64,000 bases of DNA, from positions 1 through 64,000 of the forward strand of contig JAKASL010000003.1 of NCBI GenBank assembly GCA_021819035.1, read 5' to 3'. Of this stretch, positions 25,143 through 33,978 are shown one piece after another. How positions within the stretch are numbered: position 1 is the stretch's first letter; each line of letters begins with the position of its first letter. The notes under the pieces are model-generated. The model ran no database searches. It saw nothing but the letters and a program-made list of their open reading frames with translations, and was not told where the DNA came from. Source of the DNA: an archaeon. GTDB lineage: Archaea; Thermoproteota; Nitrososphaeria; Nitrososphaerales; Gagatemarchaeaceae. A program made the position numbers and the translations under genes.

Positions 25143-25483
25143 CCCGGAGGGCGAAGGCTGCGCGGACGGAAGGGCCAGAGCGCCTGAAGCCGCTGCTCGT
25201 CCCTATCGCCGCCGTCCGCGGTCCTCGCAGAGGCATAGGGGTAGCCGCCGTGGTCGCAGTCGAGTTGTGGATGCTGGCTGTCGCCGGGATCGCTGCGGCG
25301 ATTTACGAGTCAGGGGTCGAGACGTACTGGTGCGGCGTCCAGCAGCCAAGGGTAGACGGGTTGCTGGTCCTCGCGTGCGTCATCACCGAGCGGGCGGCTG
25401 GCACGTTCATTCTGATCGGGGTTGCCGGCGCCTTGGCGGCGCTGGTCGCTTCGGTGATGACCAAGCTCCAGACCGCCTATTGA
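25139..25483 (+). CDS. small membrane protein
   Basis: A 114-residue protein starting with GTG, with a basic N-terminus (TRRAKAARTEGPERLKP) and two hydrophobic segments (GVAAVVAVELWMLAVAGIAAAIY and AAGTFILIGVAGALAALVASV). A pair of cysteines (YWCGVQQ, VLACVI) flanks the region between them. It is coupled to the preceding small membrane protein. Unrecognised. Confidence 0.5.
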   Translation: MTRRAKAARTEGPERLKPLLVPIAAVRGPRRGIGVAAVVAVELWMLAVAGIAAAIYESGVETYWCGVQQPRVDGLLVLACVITERAAGTFILIGVAGALAALVASVMTKLQTAY

Positions 25484-25573
25484 GCATCCTCGGGCATACG
25501 CCGGGCCTCCCGCCCAGGTCGGTAACTTCGGGACCGTTACCCCGGGTGGCGCCTTTCAGCTCTCTGTTGGAAC

Positions 25574-26611
25574 ATGCCAGCTCGTCGGGCCCAAAGGCAG
25601 GCACGCCGTGGGGGGCGCACAAGCTACGCGTTGCGCTTCCAGACATCACCACCGCTGAAACCCTTTAATGGAGTGAAGCGCGAGCTGCCACCAGATTTGT
25701 CAGGCGCTGAGACCCCAGAGACCCAAGACATTGAAGCGCTCAGGCAGAGGAGCATCGCGGCGGCCGAGGACGCCATCCGACTGGCTTCGTCCCGCCCTGA
25801 CCTCCACCTAGTGCAGGCGATACAGGCTCTGGACGACACAGACAAGTTCCTGAACATCACCGCCACCAGGGCCTCCGAGTGGTATGGGCTGCACTTCCCC
25901 GAGTTGTCCCAGATGGTCCAGGACAACGTGGCGCTATGCAAGATTATCTTTGAGATCGGAGGGAGAGGGTCGTACTCCCCGGAAGCCCTGTCAGGGAGAG
26001 GGTTCACCGAAAAGAAGGTCGCGGCCATGATGGAAGCAAGGGACAGGTCCAAGGGAGGCGAGATCTCCGAGGGCGACCTCGCAAAGGTGAAGTCGCTCGG
26101 GGCGCTCGCGGTCCAGCTCAGCGCGCTGAGGGGGGTACTGAACGACTATGTGGAATCTCAGATGAAGAAGACGGCCCCCAACGTGGCGGAGGTGGCCGGC
26201 GCGACCATCGGCGCCCGGCTGATGGCGAAGGCCGGCGGCCTCGACAGGCTCGCTATACTCCCCGCGAGCACGATCCAGATCCTCGGGGCTGAGAAGGCGC
26301 TCTTCAGGTCGCTGAGGACGGGGGCAAGGCCCCCTAAGCACGGGATACTTTTCCAGCACCAGGCCGTCCACACGGCCCCCAAGTGGCAGCGGGGGAAGAT
26401 AGCGAGGACCCTGGCCAACAAGATAGCCATCGCCGCCAGGGTGGACTACTACCGGGGGTCCGAGGACGCGACGATCAAAGCAGGGCTAGACAGGAGGCTG
26501 GAGGGGATAAGGGAGCGGTACAAGGAGCCCCCGCAGCGCAAGCCTGAACGAAGGGACAGGCCGAGGAGGGACGGCCGTCCCCCAAGGCGAGAGAAGTTCA
26601 GAAGGCGATGA
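25574..26611 (+). CDS. nop5: C/D box RNP core protein Nop5
   Basis: Archaeal Nop56/58 homologue, scaffold of the C/D sRNP that guides 2'-O-methylation, binding fibrillarin with its N-terminal part and the L7Ae-sRNA with the Nop domain. The coiled coil lies around LGALAVQLSALRGVLNDYVESQM. The Nop domain is clear in TIGARLMAKAGGLDRLA and RPPKHGILFQHQAVHTAPKW. The tail is Lys/Arg-rich. The start is uncertain: the ATG at 25574 gives 345 residues with a poorly conserved extension, while the GTG at 25673 or TTG at 25697, near a TTTAAT box at 25664, may be the real start. It overlaps the fibrillarin gene by 4 bases. Confidence 0.9.
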   Translation: MPARRAQRQARRGGRTSYALRFQTSPPLKPFNGVKRELPPDLSGAETPETQDIEALRQRSIAAAEDAIRLASSRPDLHLVQAIQALDDTDKFLNITATRASEWYGLHFPELSQMVQDNVALCKIIFEIGGRGSYSPEALSGRGFTEKKVAAMMEARDRSKGGEISEGDLAKVKSLGALAVQLSALRGVLNDYVESQMKKTAPNVAEVAGATIGARLMAKAGGLDRLAILPASTIQILGAEKALFRSLRTGARPPKHGILFQHQAVHTAPKWQRGKIARTLANKIAIAARVDYYRGSEDATIKAGLDRRLEGIRERYKEPPQRKPERRDRPRRDGRPPRREKFRRR

Positions 26612-27267
26612 GCCGCCTCCTCAGGGAGGAGAGGCTCGGAAGGACCGCGTTGCTCACCCAGAACCTCGCCCCTGGGAAGCGGGTCTACAACGAGGACCTC
26701 GTGCGGAGGGGAGGGGCCGAGTACAGGACGTGGGACCCATTCAGGAGCAAGCTTGCGGCCGCGATAATCAAGGGGCTCCCGGACACGGTAGTAGCGGAGG
26801 GGACCAAGGTGCTCTACCTCGGGGCTTCGACCGGCACCACCGTCTCGCACGTCTCTGACCTGGTGGGACCTGGGGGGATGGTGATCGGGGTGGAGTTCTC
26901 CCCCCGGGTAGCAAGGGAGTTCGTCGAGCGGGTCGCAAGAGAGAGGAAGAACGTCATCCCCTACGTCGCCGACGCCAGGGACCCCTCGAAGTATTCCGTA
27001 GCCAGGGTGGACTTGGTGTACTGCGACATAGCCCAGCCAGACCAGACCGAGATTGCCATCGCGAACTGCACGGCCATGCTGAAGCCGGGGGGGACGCTCC
27101 TTCTAGTGGTGAAGGCAAGGAGTATTGACGTGCTGAAGGACCCGGAGAAGGTGTTCAAGGATGAGAAGGGGAAGCTGGAGGGGAGAGGGTTCGAGGTGCT
27201 GAAGGTGTTCGAGCTCAGCCCCTTCGAAAAGGACCATGCCTTGATTCACGCCTTAGCCCCTAGGTAG
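26608..27267 (+). CDS. flpA: fibrillarin-like rRNA/tRNA 2'-O-methyltransferase
   Basis: A 219-residue archaeal fibrillarin, the SAM-dependent catalytic subunit of C/D sRNPs. The motif I region VLYLGASTGTTVSHVSDLVGP and the downstream VYCDIAQPDQTEIAIAN and LLLVVKARSID are characteristic. The ATG overlaps the nop5 stop (ATGA), the usual archaeal nop5-flpA pairing, so the two subunits are made in step. Confidence 0.95.
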   Translation: MSRLLREERLGRTALLTQNLAPGKRVYNEDLVRRGGAEYRTWDPFRSKLAAAIIKGLPDTVVAEGTKVLYLGASTGTTVSHVSDLVGPGGMVIGVEFSPRVAREFVERVARERKNVIPYVADARDPSKYSVARVDLVYCDIAQPDQTEIAIANCTAMLKPGGTLLLVVKARSIDVLKDPEKVFKDEKGKLEGRGFEVLKVFELSPFEKDHALIHALAPR

Positions 27268-27858
27268 TCACAGGTCGCACGCTAGGTCTGGCCCGGGCCG
27301 GAAGAAATGCACACCGATTCTGAGGTGCTACCAGCTTCATAACCTCATCCGACAGCATAAAGGTATGAGTGGGGCTACTCCCATCAGAGACGGGGTGATC
27401 CAAATCCTAGGAGAGGACGGGTGGCTGACGATTATCTAGGATGCTGGGGTAAGTAGACGCTTAGCAGGGAGAACCATGCCCGTTAGATTGAACAGAGCCT
27501 CCGCACGTTATGGAACGATGCCAGGGTCCATCGGAACCTGGCCGAAGAGGGCCGACAGACTCGAACGGTCACGACGTGGACCCCGCCAGTATCGAACAGT
27601 GGTCATGTGAGGCGGCGGGCCAGGAAAGAAAGTGGACGGAGATTCGGCATACTCCTGTTGCGGGCACTACCGGACTCGATCCCCGCGGACGGACATGGGG
27701 GCGTAACAGCCCCCCGCCGCCGCCTTGCACTCGTCGATCCGTATTGCCTGGGGCCTGCGTCGGCTCAATGCTCGCTTTGCCCTGAGGCCCCCCGAACTCC
27801 GAGACGAATCTGTGGCTAGCAGCGCCCCGGACAGCATCCCTTAGTTCGATGCTGGGAG
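27268..27858. other. 590 bases without an intact gene
   Basis: No conserved frame crosses this stretch. A short frame at 27364-27438 reads M-S-G-A-T-P-I-R-D-G-V-I-Q-I-L-G-E-D-G-W-L-T-I-I and then a stop; just beyond, the same frame reads D-A-G-V-S-R-R-L. Together this faintly recalls a decayed winged-helix domain. A sequence resembling the att-like repeats (GGGCCGGAAG) occurs at 27296-27305. Otherwise nothing is seen. Confidence 0.3.
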
Positions 27859-28536
27859 TCACGCCCCCTTCGCCTCGGGCCGCCTCTGAATTGAAGCCCG
27901 GTACCTCGACCAGGACCTCCAGCTCTTCCTCACGAAACGAGGGAGTGGGGCCCCTGTCTTCAACCACTCCGCGAAGAATGACACCGTCGCGGGGTCCGAC
28001 GGATAGCCAGACCCGAAGTCCCCGTGCTCTCTCTTAAGGAGGGCCACCTGCCTGTCCCTCTCTACCTTCGCTACGATGGACGCCGCGGAGACGACTGTGA
28101 AGTCCCTGTCCGCCTTGTGCGTCGCCTTCACCTTGCACCTCGACCTGAGGTTCCCTGATACGTCCCTCGCGAACCTCTCTGGGAAAACGTCCGAAGCGTC
28201 CACGATCACACTCCCCACCTCCAGCTGGTCGACGACCCGAGCGAAGTAGACGGCCTCGAGGTAGTTCAGCTTCCTCAGCCTCTCGCCGCGGAAGACCACG
28301 GCGTCAATCTCGGCCGGGGGAATGCTAGCCCAGCAGACCTTTTCGGCTGCCTTGAAGATCTCAGGGTAGAGGGACTCGCGCTTCCTGGGGGAAAGCTTCT
28401 TGGAGTCCCTCACCCCCAGCTCCTTCAGGCGCCTGACCCCGGAAGGGGACGCAGACACGCCCGCTACCACCAGGGACCCGAGCAGGCACCCCCTCCCCGC
28501 TTCGTCCACCCCTCCGATGACTTTCCCCCCAGTCAA
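27859..28536 (-). CDS. rnhB: ribonuclease HII
   Basis: A 225-residue archaeal RNase HII, which cuts RNA in RNA/DNA hybrids during replication and repair. The active-site acids are in IGGVDEAGRGCLLG (Asp, Glu), VIVDASDV (Asp) and HKADRDFTVVSAASIVAK (Asp). The start ATG at 28536 overlaps the stop of the THEP1 gene by 4 bases. Confidence 0.95.
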   Translation of the reverse strand: MTGGKVIGGVDEAGRGCLLGSLVVAGVSASPSGVRRLKELGVRDSKKLSPRKRESLYPEIFKAAEKVCWASIPPAEIDAVVFRGERLRKLNYLEAVYFARVVDQLEVGSVIVDASDVFPERFARDVSGNLRSRCKVKATHKADRDFTVVSAASIVAKVERDRQVALLKREHGDFGSGYPSDPATVSFFAEWLKTGAPLPRFVRKSWRSWSRYRASIQRRPEAKGA

Positions 28537-29081
28537 GCCTTCGGCCCCCCGGCGGCGGCCAGCAGCGCTGATGCGAGCGCCTCTGTGGCGTCGTCCCTGT
28601 TCTCGACTGTGAGGGAGAAGACCTGCTCGGCGCCGGTCCGCAGCTCGTTGAGCAGGTCGTCCTCGAGTCTCTCATGCGCCACAGCGAGGATGGGCTTGCC
28701 GGAAGCGACGCACTTCCTGACAGCCCTCCTGAAGTCTGGGCTGACCAGTTCCATGGGCCCCACCTCGTCGACCACTATAAGCTCGGATGACGACGCAGCC
28801 GCTTCGAGCCCTGCCGCCCCAACAGACGCTAGGTCTGAGAGGTTGACCCTGTACCTCCCGACCCTGGGGCCGAACCTCGACCCGACCGACGCGAGCACCC
28901 CCGTCCTCCCGGTCGTGAGGTCGGTCACGCCGAACCCTGTCCTTGCGCCCCCCGACCTTACCTCCGAGGTGGTGCACCCCCCCACGATTACCCCGGCGCT
29001 CTTCAGTCTGCGGATCACCTTGGAGACCAGGGTGGACTTCCCCACCCCCGGCGGTCCGGTCACGAGATAGATCTTCGACAA
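28533..29081 (-). CDS. THEP1-family nucleoside-triphosphatase
   Basis: A 182-residue P-loop NTPase of the THEP1/NTPase family (human NTPCR homologue). The P-loop GPPGVGKSTLVSKV and Walker B ELIVVDEVGPMEL are followed by FRRAVRKC and ILAVAHER, as in the family. I chose TTG 29081, which has GGAGG just upstream and gives the family's normal length starting L-S-K-I-Y-L-V-T-G-P-P. The longer frame to 29417 runs antisense into the trm1 gene and is not credible. Coupled to rnhB. Confidence 0.88.
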   Translation of the reverse strand: MSKIYLVTGPPGVGKSTLVSKVIRRLKSAGVIVGGCTTSEVRSGGARTGFGVTDLTTGRTGVLASVGSRFGPRVGRYRVNLSDLASVGAAGLEAAASSSELIVVDEVGPMELVSPDFRRAVRKCVASGKPILAVAHERLEDDLLNELRTGAEQVFSLTVENRDDATEALASALLAAAGGPKA

Positions 29082-29160
29082 CCCCCGGTCCTCCCTTCTC
29101 GGGCTACATGAAGTTAGCAGCGGGCTGGAATCGTTTAACACAGGGGGCGGCGCGCCCGAC

Positions 29161-30315
29161 ATGTTGAAGTTCGTCCGCCACGTCGAGGGCGAGACCACCC
29201 TCCTCGTCCCCAGGGAGAGCGTCACGGTCGACCCGCCCCCCACTTCGCCAGTCTTCTTCAACCCGGCGGCGTCCCTCAACCGCGACATCACGGTCGCCTT
29301 GGCTGCCGCCGGCGGCGGGAGGACGTTCTGCGACTCGACGGCAGGGGTCGGAGCGCGGGGGGTGCGGGTGGCCAAGGAGGTGGAAGGGGTGTCGTCTGTC
29401 ACTCTGGTAGACTTCAACGACGCCGCGCTCCGGGGTGGGGAAAGGTCCGCCAGGCTGAACCGGGTCTCAGGGAGGTGCTCCTTCGTCCTGTCAGAGACGA
29501 ACGCGTTCTTGGCTTCGCGGTTCGGGAGGGACGAGAGGTTCGACTACGTCGACGTGGACCCCTTCGGCACCCCGATACGCCACGTCCAGGCTGCCCTTGC
29601 CGCCACGTCCGACGGGGGGGTGTTGTCTCTGACGGCCACCGATACAGCGGTCCTCTGCGGGGTGCAAGATCAGACATGCATGAGGAGATACGGCGGGTCC
29701 CCGCTAAACAACCACTTCCATCACGAGACGGGAATCAGGGTGTTGCTGGGGACGGTCGCCAGGCTAGGCGCGATGCTGGACATAGGGGCTGAGCCTGTGG
29801 CCGCCCACTCCTCGAGGCACTACCTGAGGGTGTTCGTCCGGGTCAGGGCAGGGGCGTCGAAGGCCGACGCCGCGCTGAAGGGCATAGGCCACCTCTCCTG
29901 GTGCCCGCACTGCGGCGAAGCGTCGAGCGGTGTAGACCCATCGCCTGCGTGCTTCAGCTGCGGGAAGAACGCGAGAGTGGCAGGACCGCTGTGGGTCGGG
30001 AAGGTCGCCGAGGAGGAGACGGTGCGCGCTGCGGCCGGAGTGGCGGAGGAGAAGGGGCTGGCCAGGGCCGGGGACGCCATGAGGTCCCTTGCCGGGGTGG
30101 ACAGGTTCCCCCCGTGGAGTTTCAGCCTCGAGCGCGTATGCTCCGCGCTGAAGGTGCCTTCGGTCCCCGAGGACATGGTGTACCGGGCCCTGGTCCAGTC
30201 GGGGCACGCCGCTGCGCGGACGCCTTTCGAGAAGACAGGGCTGAAGACGGACGCAGGCTACGCTGAGGTTGTGGACGCGGTCAGAGCGGCGGCGCGCTCA
30301 GGCTCGGGCCCCTGA
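29161..30315 (+). CDS. trm1: tRNA (guanine(26)-N2)-dimethyltransferase
   Basis: A 384-residue Trm1, which makes m2,2G26 in tRNAs. SAM-binding CDSTAGVGARGVRVA (about residues 58-72), catalytic motif DYVDVDPFGTPIRHV and the Trm1-specific TDTAVLCG and MRRYGG are present. The C-terminal domain carries a Cys cluster (WCPHCGEA, CFSCGKN). ATG at 29161, with a TTTAAC box around 29131 as a likely TATA element. It diverges from the THEP1-rnhB operon. Confidence 0.95.
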   Translation: MLKFVRHVEGETTLLVPRESVTVDPPPTSPVFFNPAASLNRDITVALAAAGGGRTFCDSTAGVGARGVRVAKEVEGVSSVTLVDFNDAALRGGERSARLNRVSGRCSFVLSETNAFLASRFGRDERFDYVDVDPFGTPIRHVQAALAATSDGGVLSLTATDTAVLCGVQDQTCMRRYGGSPLNNHFHHETGIRVLLGTVARLGAMLDIGAEPVAAHSSRHYLRVFVRVRAGASKADAALKGIGHLSWCPHCGEASSGVDPSPACFSCGKNARVAGPLWVGKVAEEETVRAAAGVAEEKGLARAGDAMRSLAGVDRFPPWSFSLERVCSALKVPSVPEDMVYRALVQSGHAAARTPFEKTGLKTDAGYAEVVDAVRAAARSGSGP

Positions 30316-30323
30316 GTCTGGCG

Positions 30324-30920
30324 TCAACGATTCATCCCCTCGCACAGGTAATACAGCTCGGAGGCGGCGCTCCTGCTGGCCGCAGGCTTGATCACCCTGA
30401 CCGACCTGAACATCCTCCGGAACTCGTCCCGGACCTCCTGGGAGCGCTCCCCCTCGAAGAGCTTGCAGTAGACGCGGCCTCCGTCCTTCAGGAGGGTGCG
30501 GGACAGCTCGAGGACCCGCAGGGTGAGGTCGACCTGCCTCGTCTGGTCCAGCTCCCAGACCCCTGTGACAGAGGGGGCGAGGTCGGAGAGGACGACGTCG
30601 GCCTTCCCCCCCAGGGCCTGGGATACCTTGTCTGCTACGGCGGGGTCGTGCGCGTCCATCTTGATGGCGACCACGTTCTTCTCCTTCAGCCGGATGGGGC
30701 TCAGGTCCACCCCCACCACCACCCCGTCCTCCCCCACGAGGGAGGAAGCCACCTGGAGCCACCCCCCTGGGGCCGCGCCGAAGTCGGCGACCCTGTCCCC
30801 CGGTCTGATGAACCCGTAGCGCTCGTTGGCTTCTATCAGCTTGAACGCGGCCCTGCTCTTGTACCCTTGCTCTCGTGCCAGACGCCGGTAGAGGTCCCGG
30901 CGCGCCTCGCTCAGCCTCAT
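30324..30920 (-). CDS. rlmE: 23S rRNA 2'-O-ribose U2552 methyltransferase
   Basis: A 198-residue RrmJ/FtsJ-type methyltransferase. It starts MRLSEARRDLYRRLAREQGY with SRAAFKL, the SAM site VADFGAAPGGWLQV, and the catalytic K-D-K-E set in YKSRAAFK, VVLSDLAPSVTG, VYCKLFEG and the C-terminal Glu. Last gene of the gar1-tfb-RPC34-cdd-rlmE operon; its ATG overlaps the cdd stop by 4 bases. Confidence 0.93.
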   Translation of the reverse strand: MRLSEARRDLYRRLAREQGYKSRAAFKLIEANERYGFIRPGDRVADFGAAPGGWLQVASSLVGEDGVVVGVDLSPIRLKEKNVVAIKMDAHDPAVADKVSQALGGKADVVLSDLAPSVTGVWELDQTRQVDLTLRVLELSRTLLKDGGRVYCKLFEGERSQEVRDEFRRMFRSVRVIKPAASRSAASELYYLCEGMNR

Positions 30921-31324
30921 GTCTTTGCCAGTTCGGGTGGTTTGAACGCGGCCGGGAGGAGGGACCGGGCTGTTGCGTCTGCGGAGAAGCCGTCGACCCC
31001 GCGCATCATCACTGCCATATCAGGGTTGAACTCGACCATGACCTGCCTGCAGGCGCCGCAGGGCCTTGTGAACTGCTCCGACTTGCCGACCACGGCGAGG
31101 GCGAGAATCCTGTCTGCCCCCTCCGAGACTGCCTTGAAAATGGCCGCTCGCTCTGCGCAGCAGGACAGGCCGTAGGAAGCGTTCTCCACGTTCGCGCCCG
31201 TGTATACGCGCCCGTCCGCGGTCAGGACCGCCGCCCCGATCTTGACCCCCGAGTAGGGGGAGTAAGCGTGTTCGCGGGCCTTCCTGGCCGCGTCCACTAG
31301 CCGTGCCTTGTCTGCCTCCGTCAT
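30917..31324 (-). CDS. cdd: cytidine deaminase
   Basis: A 135-residue tetrameric-type cytidine deaminase converting (deoxy)cytidine to uridine. The zinc-binding and catalytic motifs are TGANVENASYGLSCCAERAAIF (Cys-Ala-Glu) and RPCGACRQVM (Cys-x-x-Cys). It lies 9 bases after the RPC34-like gene in the same operon. Confidence 0.94.
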   Translation of the reverse strand: MTEADKARLVDAARKAREHAYSPYSGVKIGAAVLTADGRVYTGANVENASYGLSCCAERAAIFKAVSEGADRILALAVVGKSEQFTRPCGACRQVMVEFNPDMAVMMRGVDGFSADATARSLLPAAFKPPELAKT

Positions 31325-31333
31325 TCCCGGGGC

Positions 31334-31828
31334 CTACCTGGCCGGGGCCGGTTCGGGGCTCGGCGCCCCCGCCCGCGACGCCATAGCCTCCTGGACCACC
31401 CATGGCCCTATCCATGGGCAGATGTATGGGCTGACCTCCCCCTCGATGGAGCACTTCGGCTCGTACTGGCAGACTATGCAGGGGGCCTTCTCGATGGAGG
31501 CCATATCGGTCGGGAACCGCAAGGGCGTCAGCTTGTATGTCCAGCGCCCTTCTTCGAGGACCTTCACCCTCCCTATCAGCCCCCTCCTCTCGAGCCTTAT
31601 GGCCAGCCTTGACCCGTCCCTGCTGGTGAGGCCGAGCTCCTTCCATATCTCGCTCTGCAGGACCCCGTCCCGCCCACGTTCGACCACGAGCTTGTAGACC
31701 CTGGAGGTGAGGTCCACCAACTCCTCCTCGGTCCGCTCCACCGGCTTCTCCGGCTCTGCGCCATCCTTCTGGCGCCCCTTCGCCTGTCTCTTGGGCTTAT
31801 CCTTGGCTGTTTGTTTCTTTTGTTTCAT
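31334..31828 (-). CDS. RPC34/hRPC39-like winged-helix Fe-S protein
   Basis: A 164-residue protein with a Lys-rich N-terminus (KQKKQTAKDKPKRQAKGRQK), a winged helix (LVDLTSRVYKLVVERG, LQSEIWKELGLTSRDGSR) and a C-terminal four-Cys cluster in KAPCIVCQYEPKCSIEG and SPYICPW. This arrangement matches the archaeal homologue of RNA polymerase III subunit RPC34 known from Crenarchaeota and Thaumarchaeota, where the cysteines hold a [4Fe-4S] cluster. I chose ATG 31828, which overlaps the tfb stop; the longer frame runs inside tfb. Being cotranscribed with TFB supports a role in transcription initiation. Confidence 0.7.
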   Translation of the reverse strand: MKQKKQTAKDKPKRQAKGRQKDGAEPEKPVERTEEELVDLTSRVYKLVVERGRDGVLQSEIWKELGLTSRDGSRLAIRLERRGLIGRVKVLEEGRWTYKLTPLRFPTDMASIEKAPCIVCQYEPKCSIEGEVSPYICPWIGPWVVQEAMASRAGAPSPEPAPAR

Positions 31829-32772
31829 TTTGACTGCATGAACTCCTGTCTTATCACGTAGTTGTCGAGTATCTCCCTGCAACGGTTCCTGACGGTCACC
31901 TCGGTGACCTCAGCGAACTCGGCTACCTCCCTCTGCGGCAGGTGCGCCCCCACCATGACGGAGGACAGGTAGACGTATGCGGCGGCGAGCCCGGCCGGCG
32001 CCTTCCCGCTGGAGATCCGCGAGTCGCTCGTCTTGCGGGACAGGGTCAATGCCAGATGCTCGACCCTTGAGTCTATCTTGGCGACGTTGACAAGCTTAGA
32101 GATGTACTTCTCCACCGACGGCGGAGGGACGTACTCCTTCTCGACCTCTTTCAGGACCAGCCTGAAATAGCGGGCGACGCTCCCCTTCTCCATCCCCGAC
32201 GCCCTGGCCACCTCCTTGAGGGTGCGGGACACACCGCACTTCCTGCAAGCCAGGTACACCGTCGCCGCTGTCATCCCGAGTATCGACTTGCTTTTGGCCA
32301 CCTTCTTCTTGGCTGAGACCCTGTATATCTGGGCGGCCGTCTCGGCCACGTTGTCAGGGAGGTTCAGGGCGTCGCAGAGTTCGCTGATCCTCGAGAGGAC
32401 GTTGGAAAGACCCCTCTCCTCGCTGTTTATCGTCCTGGACCTGCTCTGCCACTTCCTCATCTTCTCCACGGTCGCCCTCATCGCGGGGTCGAGGTACTTC
32501 CCGTGGGAGTCGCGCATGGTCCGCCCTATCTCTGTGGTGAGCCCGTAGTCATGGAGCGCCAGGGTCGTGGGGGCGCCGACCCTCACACGCTTGTTCTTCT
32601 CCTCGAGGTCCATGGCCTTCCACTCGGGCCCGGAGTCCGCCGGGGCCAGGGTGACATAGCCGCAGGTCGGACAGACCTGCTCCCCCTTCTCGGAGTCTCC
32701 GATCAACCTGTTGCCGCAGACCGGACAGGCGTTCGTGAAACCCTCGTCACGGCTGGTGCTCCAGACGCTCAT
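31825..32772 (-). CDS. tfb: transcription initiation factor TFB
   Basis: A 315-residue archaeal TFIIB. The N-terminal zinc ribbon is C16-x2-C19 and C34-x2-C37 (ACPVCGNRL, VCPTCGYV), followed by the B-reader/linker and two cyclin folds: residues about 115-205 (ILGMTAATVYLACRKCG) and 215-305 (PAGLAAAYVYLSSVMVG), ending in the recognition helix EVTVRNRCREIL. It is encoded 3 bases after gar1. Confidence 0.96.
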   Translation of the reverse strand: MSVWSTSRDEGFTNACPVCGNRLIGDSEKGEQVCPTCGYVTLAPADSGPEWKAMDLEEKNKRVRVGAPTTLALHDYGLTTEIGRTMRDSHGKYLDPAMRATVEKMRKWQSRSRTINSEERGLSNVLSRISELCDALNLPDNVAETAAQIYRVSAKKKVAKSKSILGMTAATVYLACRKCGVSRTLKEVARASGMEKGSVARYFRLVLKEVEKEYVPPPSVEKYISKLVNVAKIDSRVEHLALTLSRKTSDSRISSGKAPAGLAAAYVYLSSVMVGAHLPQREVAEFAEVTEVTVRNRCREILDNYVIRQEFMQSK

Positions 32773-32775
32773 GGT

Positions 32776-32994
32776 TCACTCCGCGAAGGCCGGCTCCCCC
32801 GGTCTGCCAGCGCGGCTGCTGGCCGGAATCAACGACGCGTAGGGGGATTTCACCGGCCCGATAAGCTCGCCGACCCTCCCCAGCTTCCTCTTCCCCTCGT
32901 CGAACAGAAAGGCGCCCGGCCTGACTTCCTTCGTGAGGCGGACCACTAGTCTGCCACTCTTGGCCCTATGAATGACTGTGCCCACCTGATACAA
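32776..32994 (-). CDS. gar1: H/ACA RNP protein Gar1
   Basis: A 72-residue Gar1-like protein of the H/ACA pseudouridylation complex. IGxVxxPYAS is present as LIGPVKSPYASLIPA, and GAFLFDEGKRKLGRVGELIG forms the small beta barrel. The ATG at 32994 lies 27-32 bases from the TATA box at 33021-33026, predicting a leaderless mRNA. It heads the tfb operon, a common archaeal arrangement. Confidence 0.85.
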   Translation of the reverse strand: MYQVGTVIHRAKSGRLVVRLTKEVRPGAFLFDEGKRKLGRVGELIGPVKSPYASLIPASSRAGRPGEPAFAE

Positions 32995-33020
32995 GTGAGA
33001 GGAATGGCCCCCTTCTTGCC

Positions 33021-33026
33021 TTTAAA
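33021..33026 (-). promoter_or_regulatory. TATA box of the gar1-tfb operon
   Basis: TTTAAA on the minus strand, placed so that transcription would start at or next to the gar1 ATG (32994). Confidence 0.55.
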
Positions 33027-33201
33027 CGTTGAGGGGGGCGAAACCTTGGGCCGTCGACCGAGGTCCCCTATCGGAGTCAGAGCGACCTCCGATTCCGCGG
33101 AGGTGACCGGGCGAGTCGGGGAAATCCCCCTGGGGCGCGCAGGCGGGAGAACGGGTCGCGCCATGGCGACTCGAGTCTCCCCTGGACCAGGGACCGGCTA
33201 C

Positions 33202-33522
33202 TTACTTCTTGCGGGGCTGCTGCGCCTGGCGGCGCTGCGCCATCCCCCTGACTGTAGCCAGCTCCTTCGCGACCTTCAGGAGCAGCGCCTGCTTCGGCCC
33301 CGCCTTCGCAATCGACACGTACCCCGACTCCCTGGCAGCCCTGGAAGGGAAGCGCGCCGCCTGAGGCTGAGGCTGCAGGTTGAGCCGCCGGCAGGCTTCT
33401 CCGAGCTCCGAGAGGGCAGGGGCCCTCGTTGCTGAGCTCAGGGGGACCTTGCGTCCCTCTCTGCGCTTGAGCTCGGAGTCGAAGTAATCCAGCCAGAGGA
33501 TGTATCGGTCGTACTCTTTCAT
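33202..33522 (-). CDS. srp19: signal recognition particle protein SRP19
   Basis: A 106-residue SRP19, which binds helices 6 and 8 of 7S RNA. It begins KEYDRYILWLDYFDSELKRREGRKVPLS, the family hallmark, followed by SGYVSIAKAGPKQALLLKVA. The basic tail is QRRQAQQPRKK. The start overlaps the eS8 stop by 4 bases. The SRP RNA gene itself was not found in the window. Confidence 0.92.
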   Translation of the reverse strand: MKEYDRYILWLDYFDSELKRREGRKVPLSSATRAPALSELGEACRRLNLQPQPQAARFPSRAARESGYVSIAKAGPKQALLLKVAKELATVRGMAQRRQAQQPRKK

Positions 33523-33905
33523 TTCTTCCGCAAGAGGACGGCGTTCACCACGCCGTCAGCTGTCGGACGTGACGTGACCACTGCCTCCCCGGCCTCGGTG
33601 TCTAGCACGGCGCCCTTGGTGATTACCCCTCGCCTCTCGTAGTCTCTGTTGGCAGGGCTCTTCTTTACCCTGAGTATCCTCGATTTCGTCGATTTCCCCG
33701 ACCCGTCGGATACGTTAGCGTGGTCTGCGAATATCACGGCGGTGGAAGCGGCCCCTCCGCGGCGCCTGCTCACCCTCGTCGACTCCTCGCCCACCAGAGG
33801 CTCGACGGCATATCCGTCCTTCTCGTAGGCCATCCTCCCCCTGTGGGGCCTCGACCTCCCCCCGGTCGGCTTCCGCTTGGTGAGGTTCTCGATCGGGCGC
33901 GTCAT
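33519..33905 (-). CDS. rps8e: 30S ribosomal protein eS8
   Basis: A 128-residue archaeal eS8. The N-terminus NLTKRKPTGGRSRPHRGR and RRGGAASTAV..A, SRILRVKKSPANRDYERRGVI and ITKGAVLDTEAGEAVVTSRP follow the family pattern. It precedes and overlaps srp19 and follows scpB after about 70 bases. Confidence 0.93.
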   Translation of the reverse strand: MTRPIENLTKRKPTGGRSRPHRGRMAYEKDGYAVEPLVGEESTRVSRRRGGAASTAVIFADHANVSDGSGKSTKSRILRVKKSPANRDYERRGVITKGAVLDTEAGEAVVTSRPTADGVVNAVLLRKK

Positions 33906-33978
33906 AGCTTTCTGGCCGCCGCCTCTCCGAGGCTTGTGTTAAGCGTATCGGAGCGCGACAGCTCCGGACGGGGGGCCT

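Noticed and set aside
29082-29417. N-terminal extension of the THEP1 NTPase
   Set aside because: It runs antisense through the start of trm1 and has no similarity to the family; the TTG at 29081 with GGAGG upstream gives the standard length.
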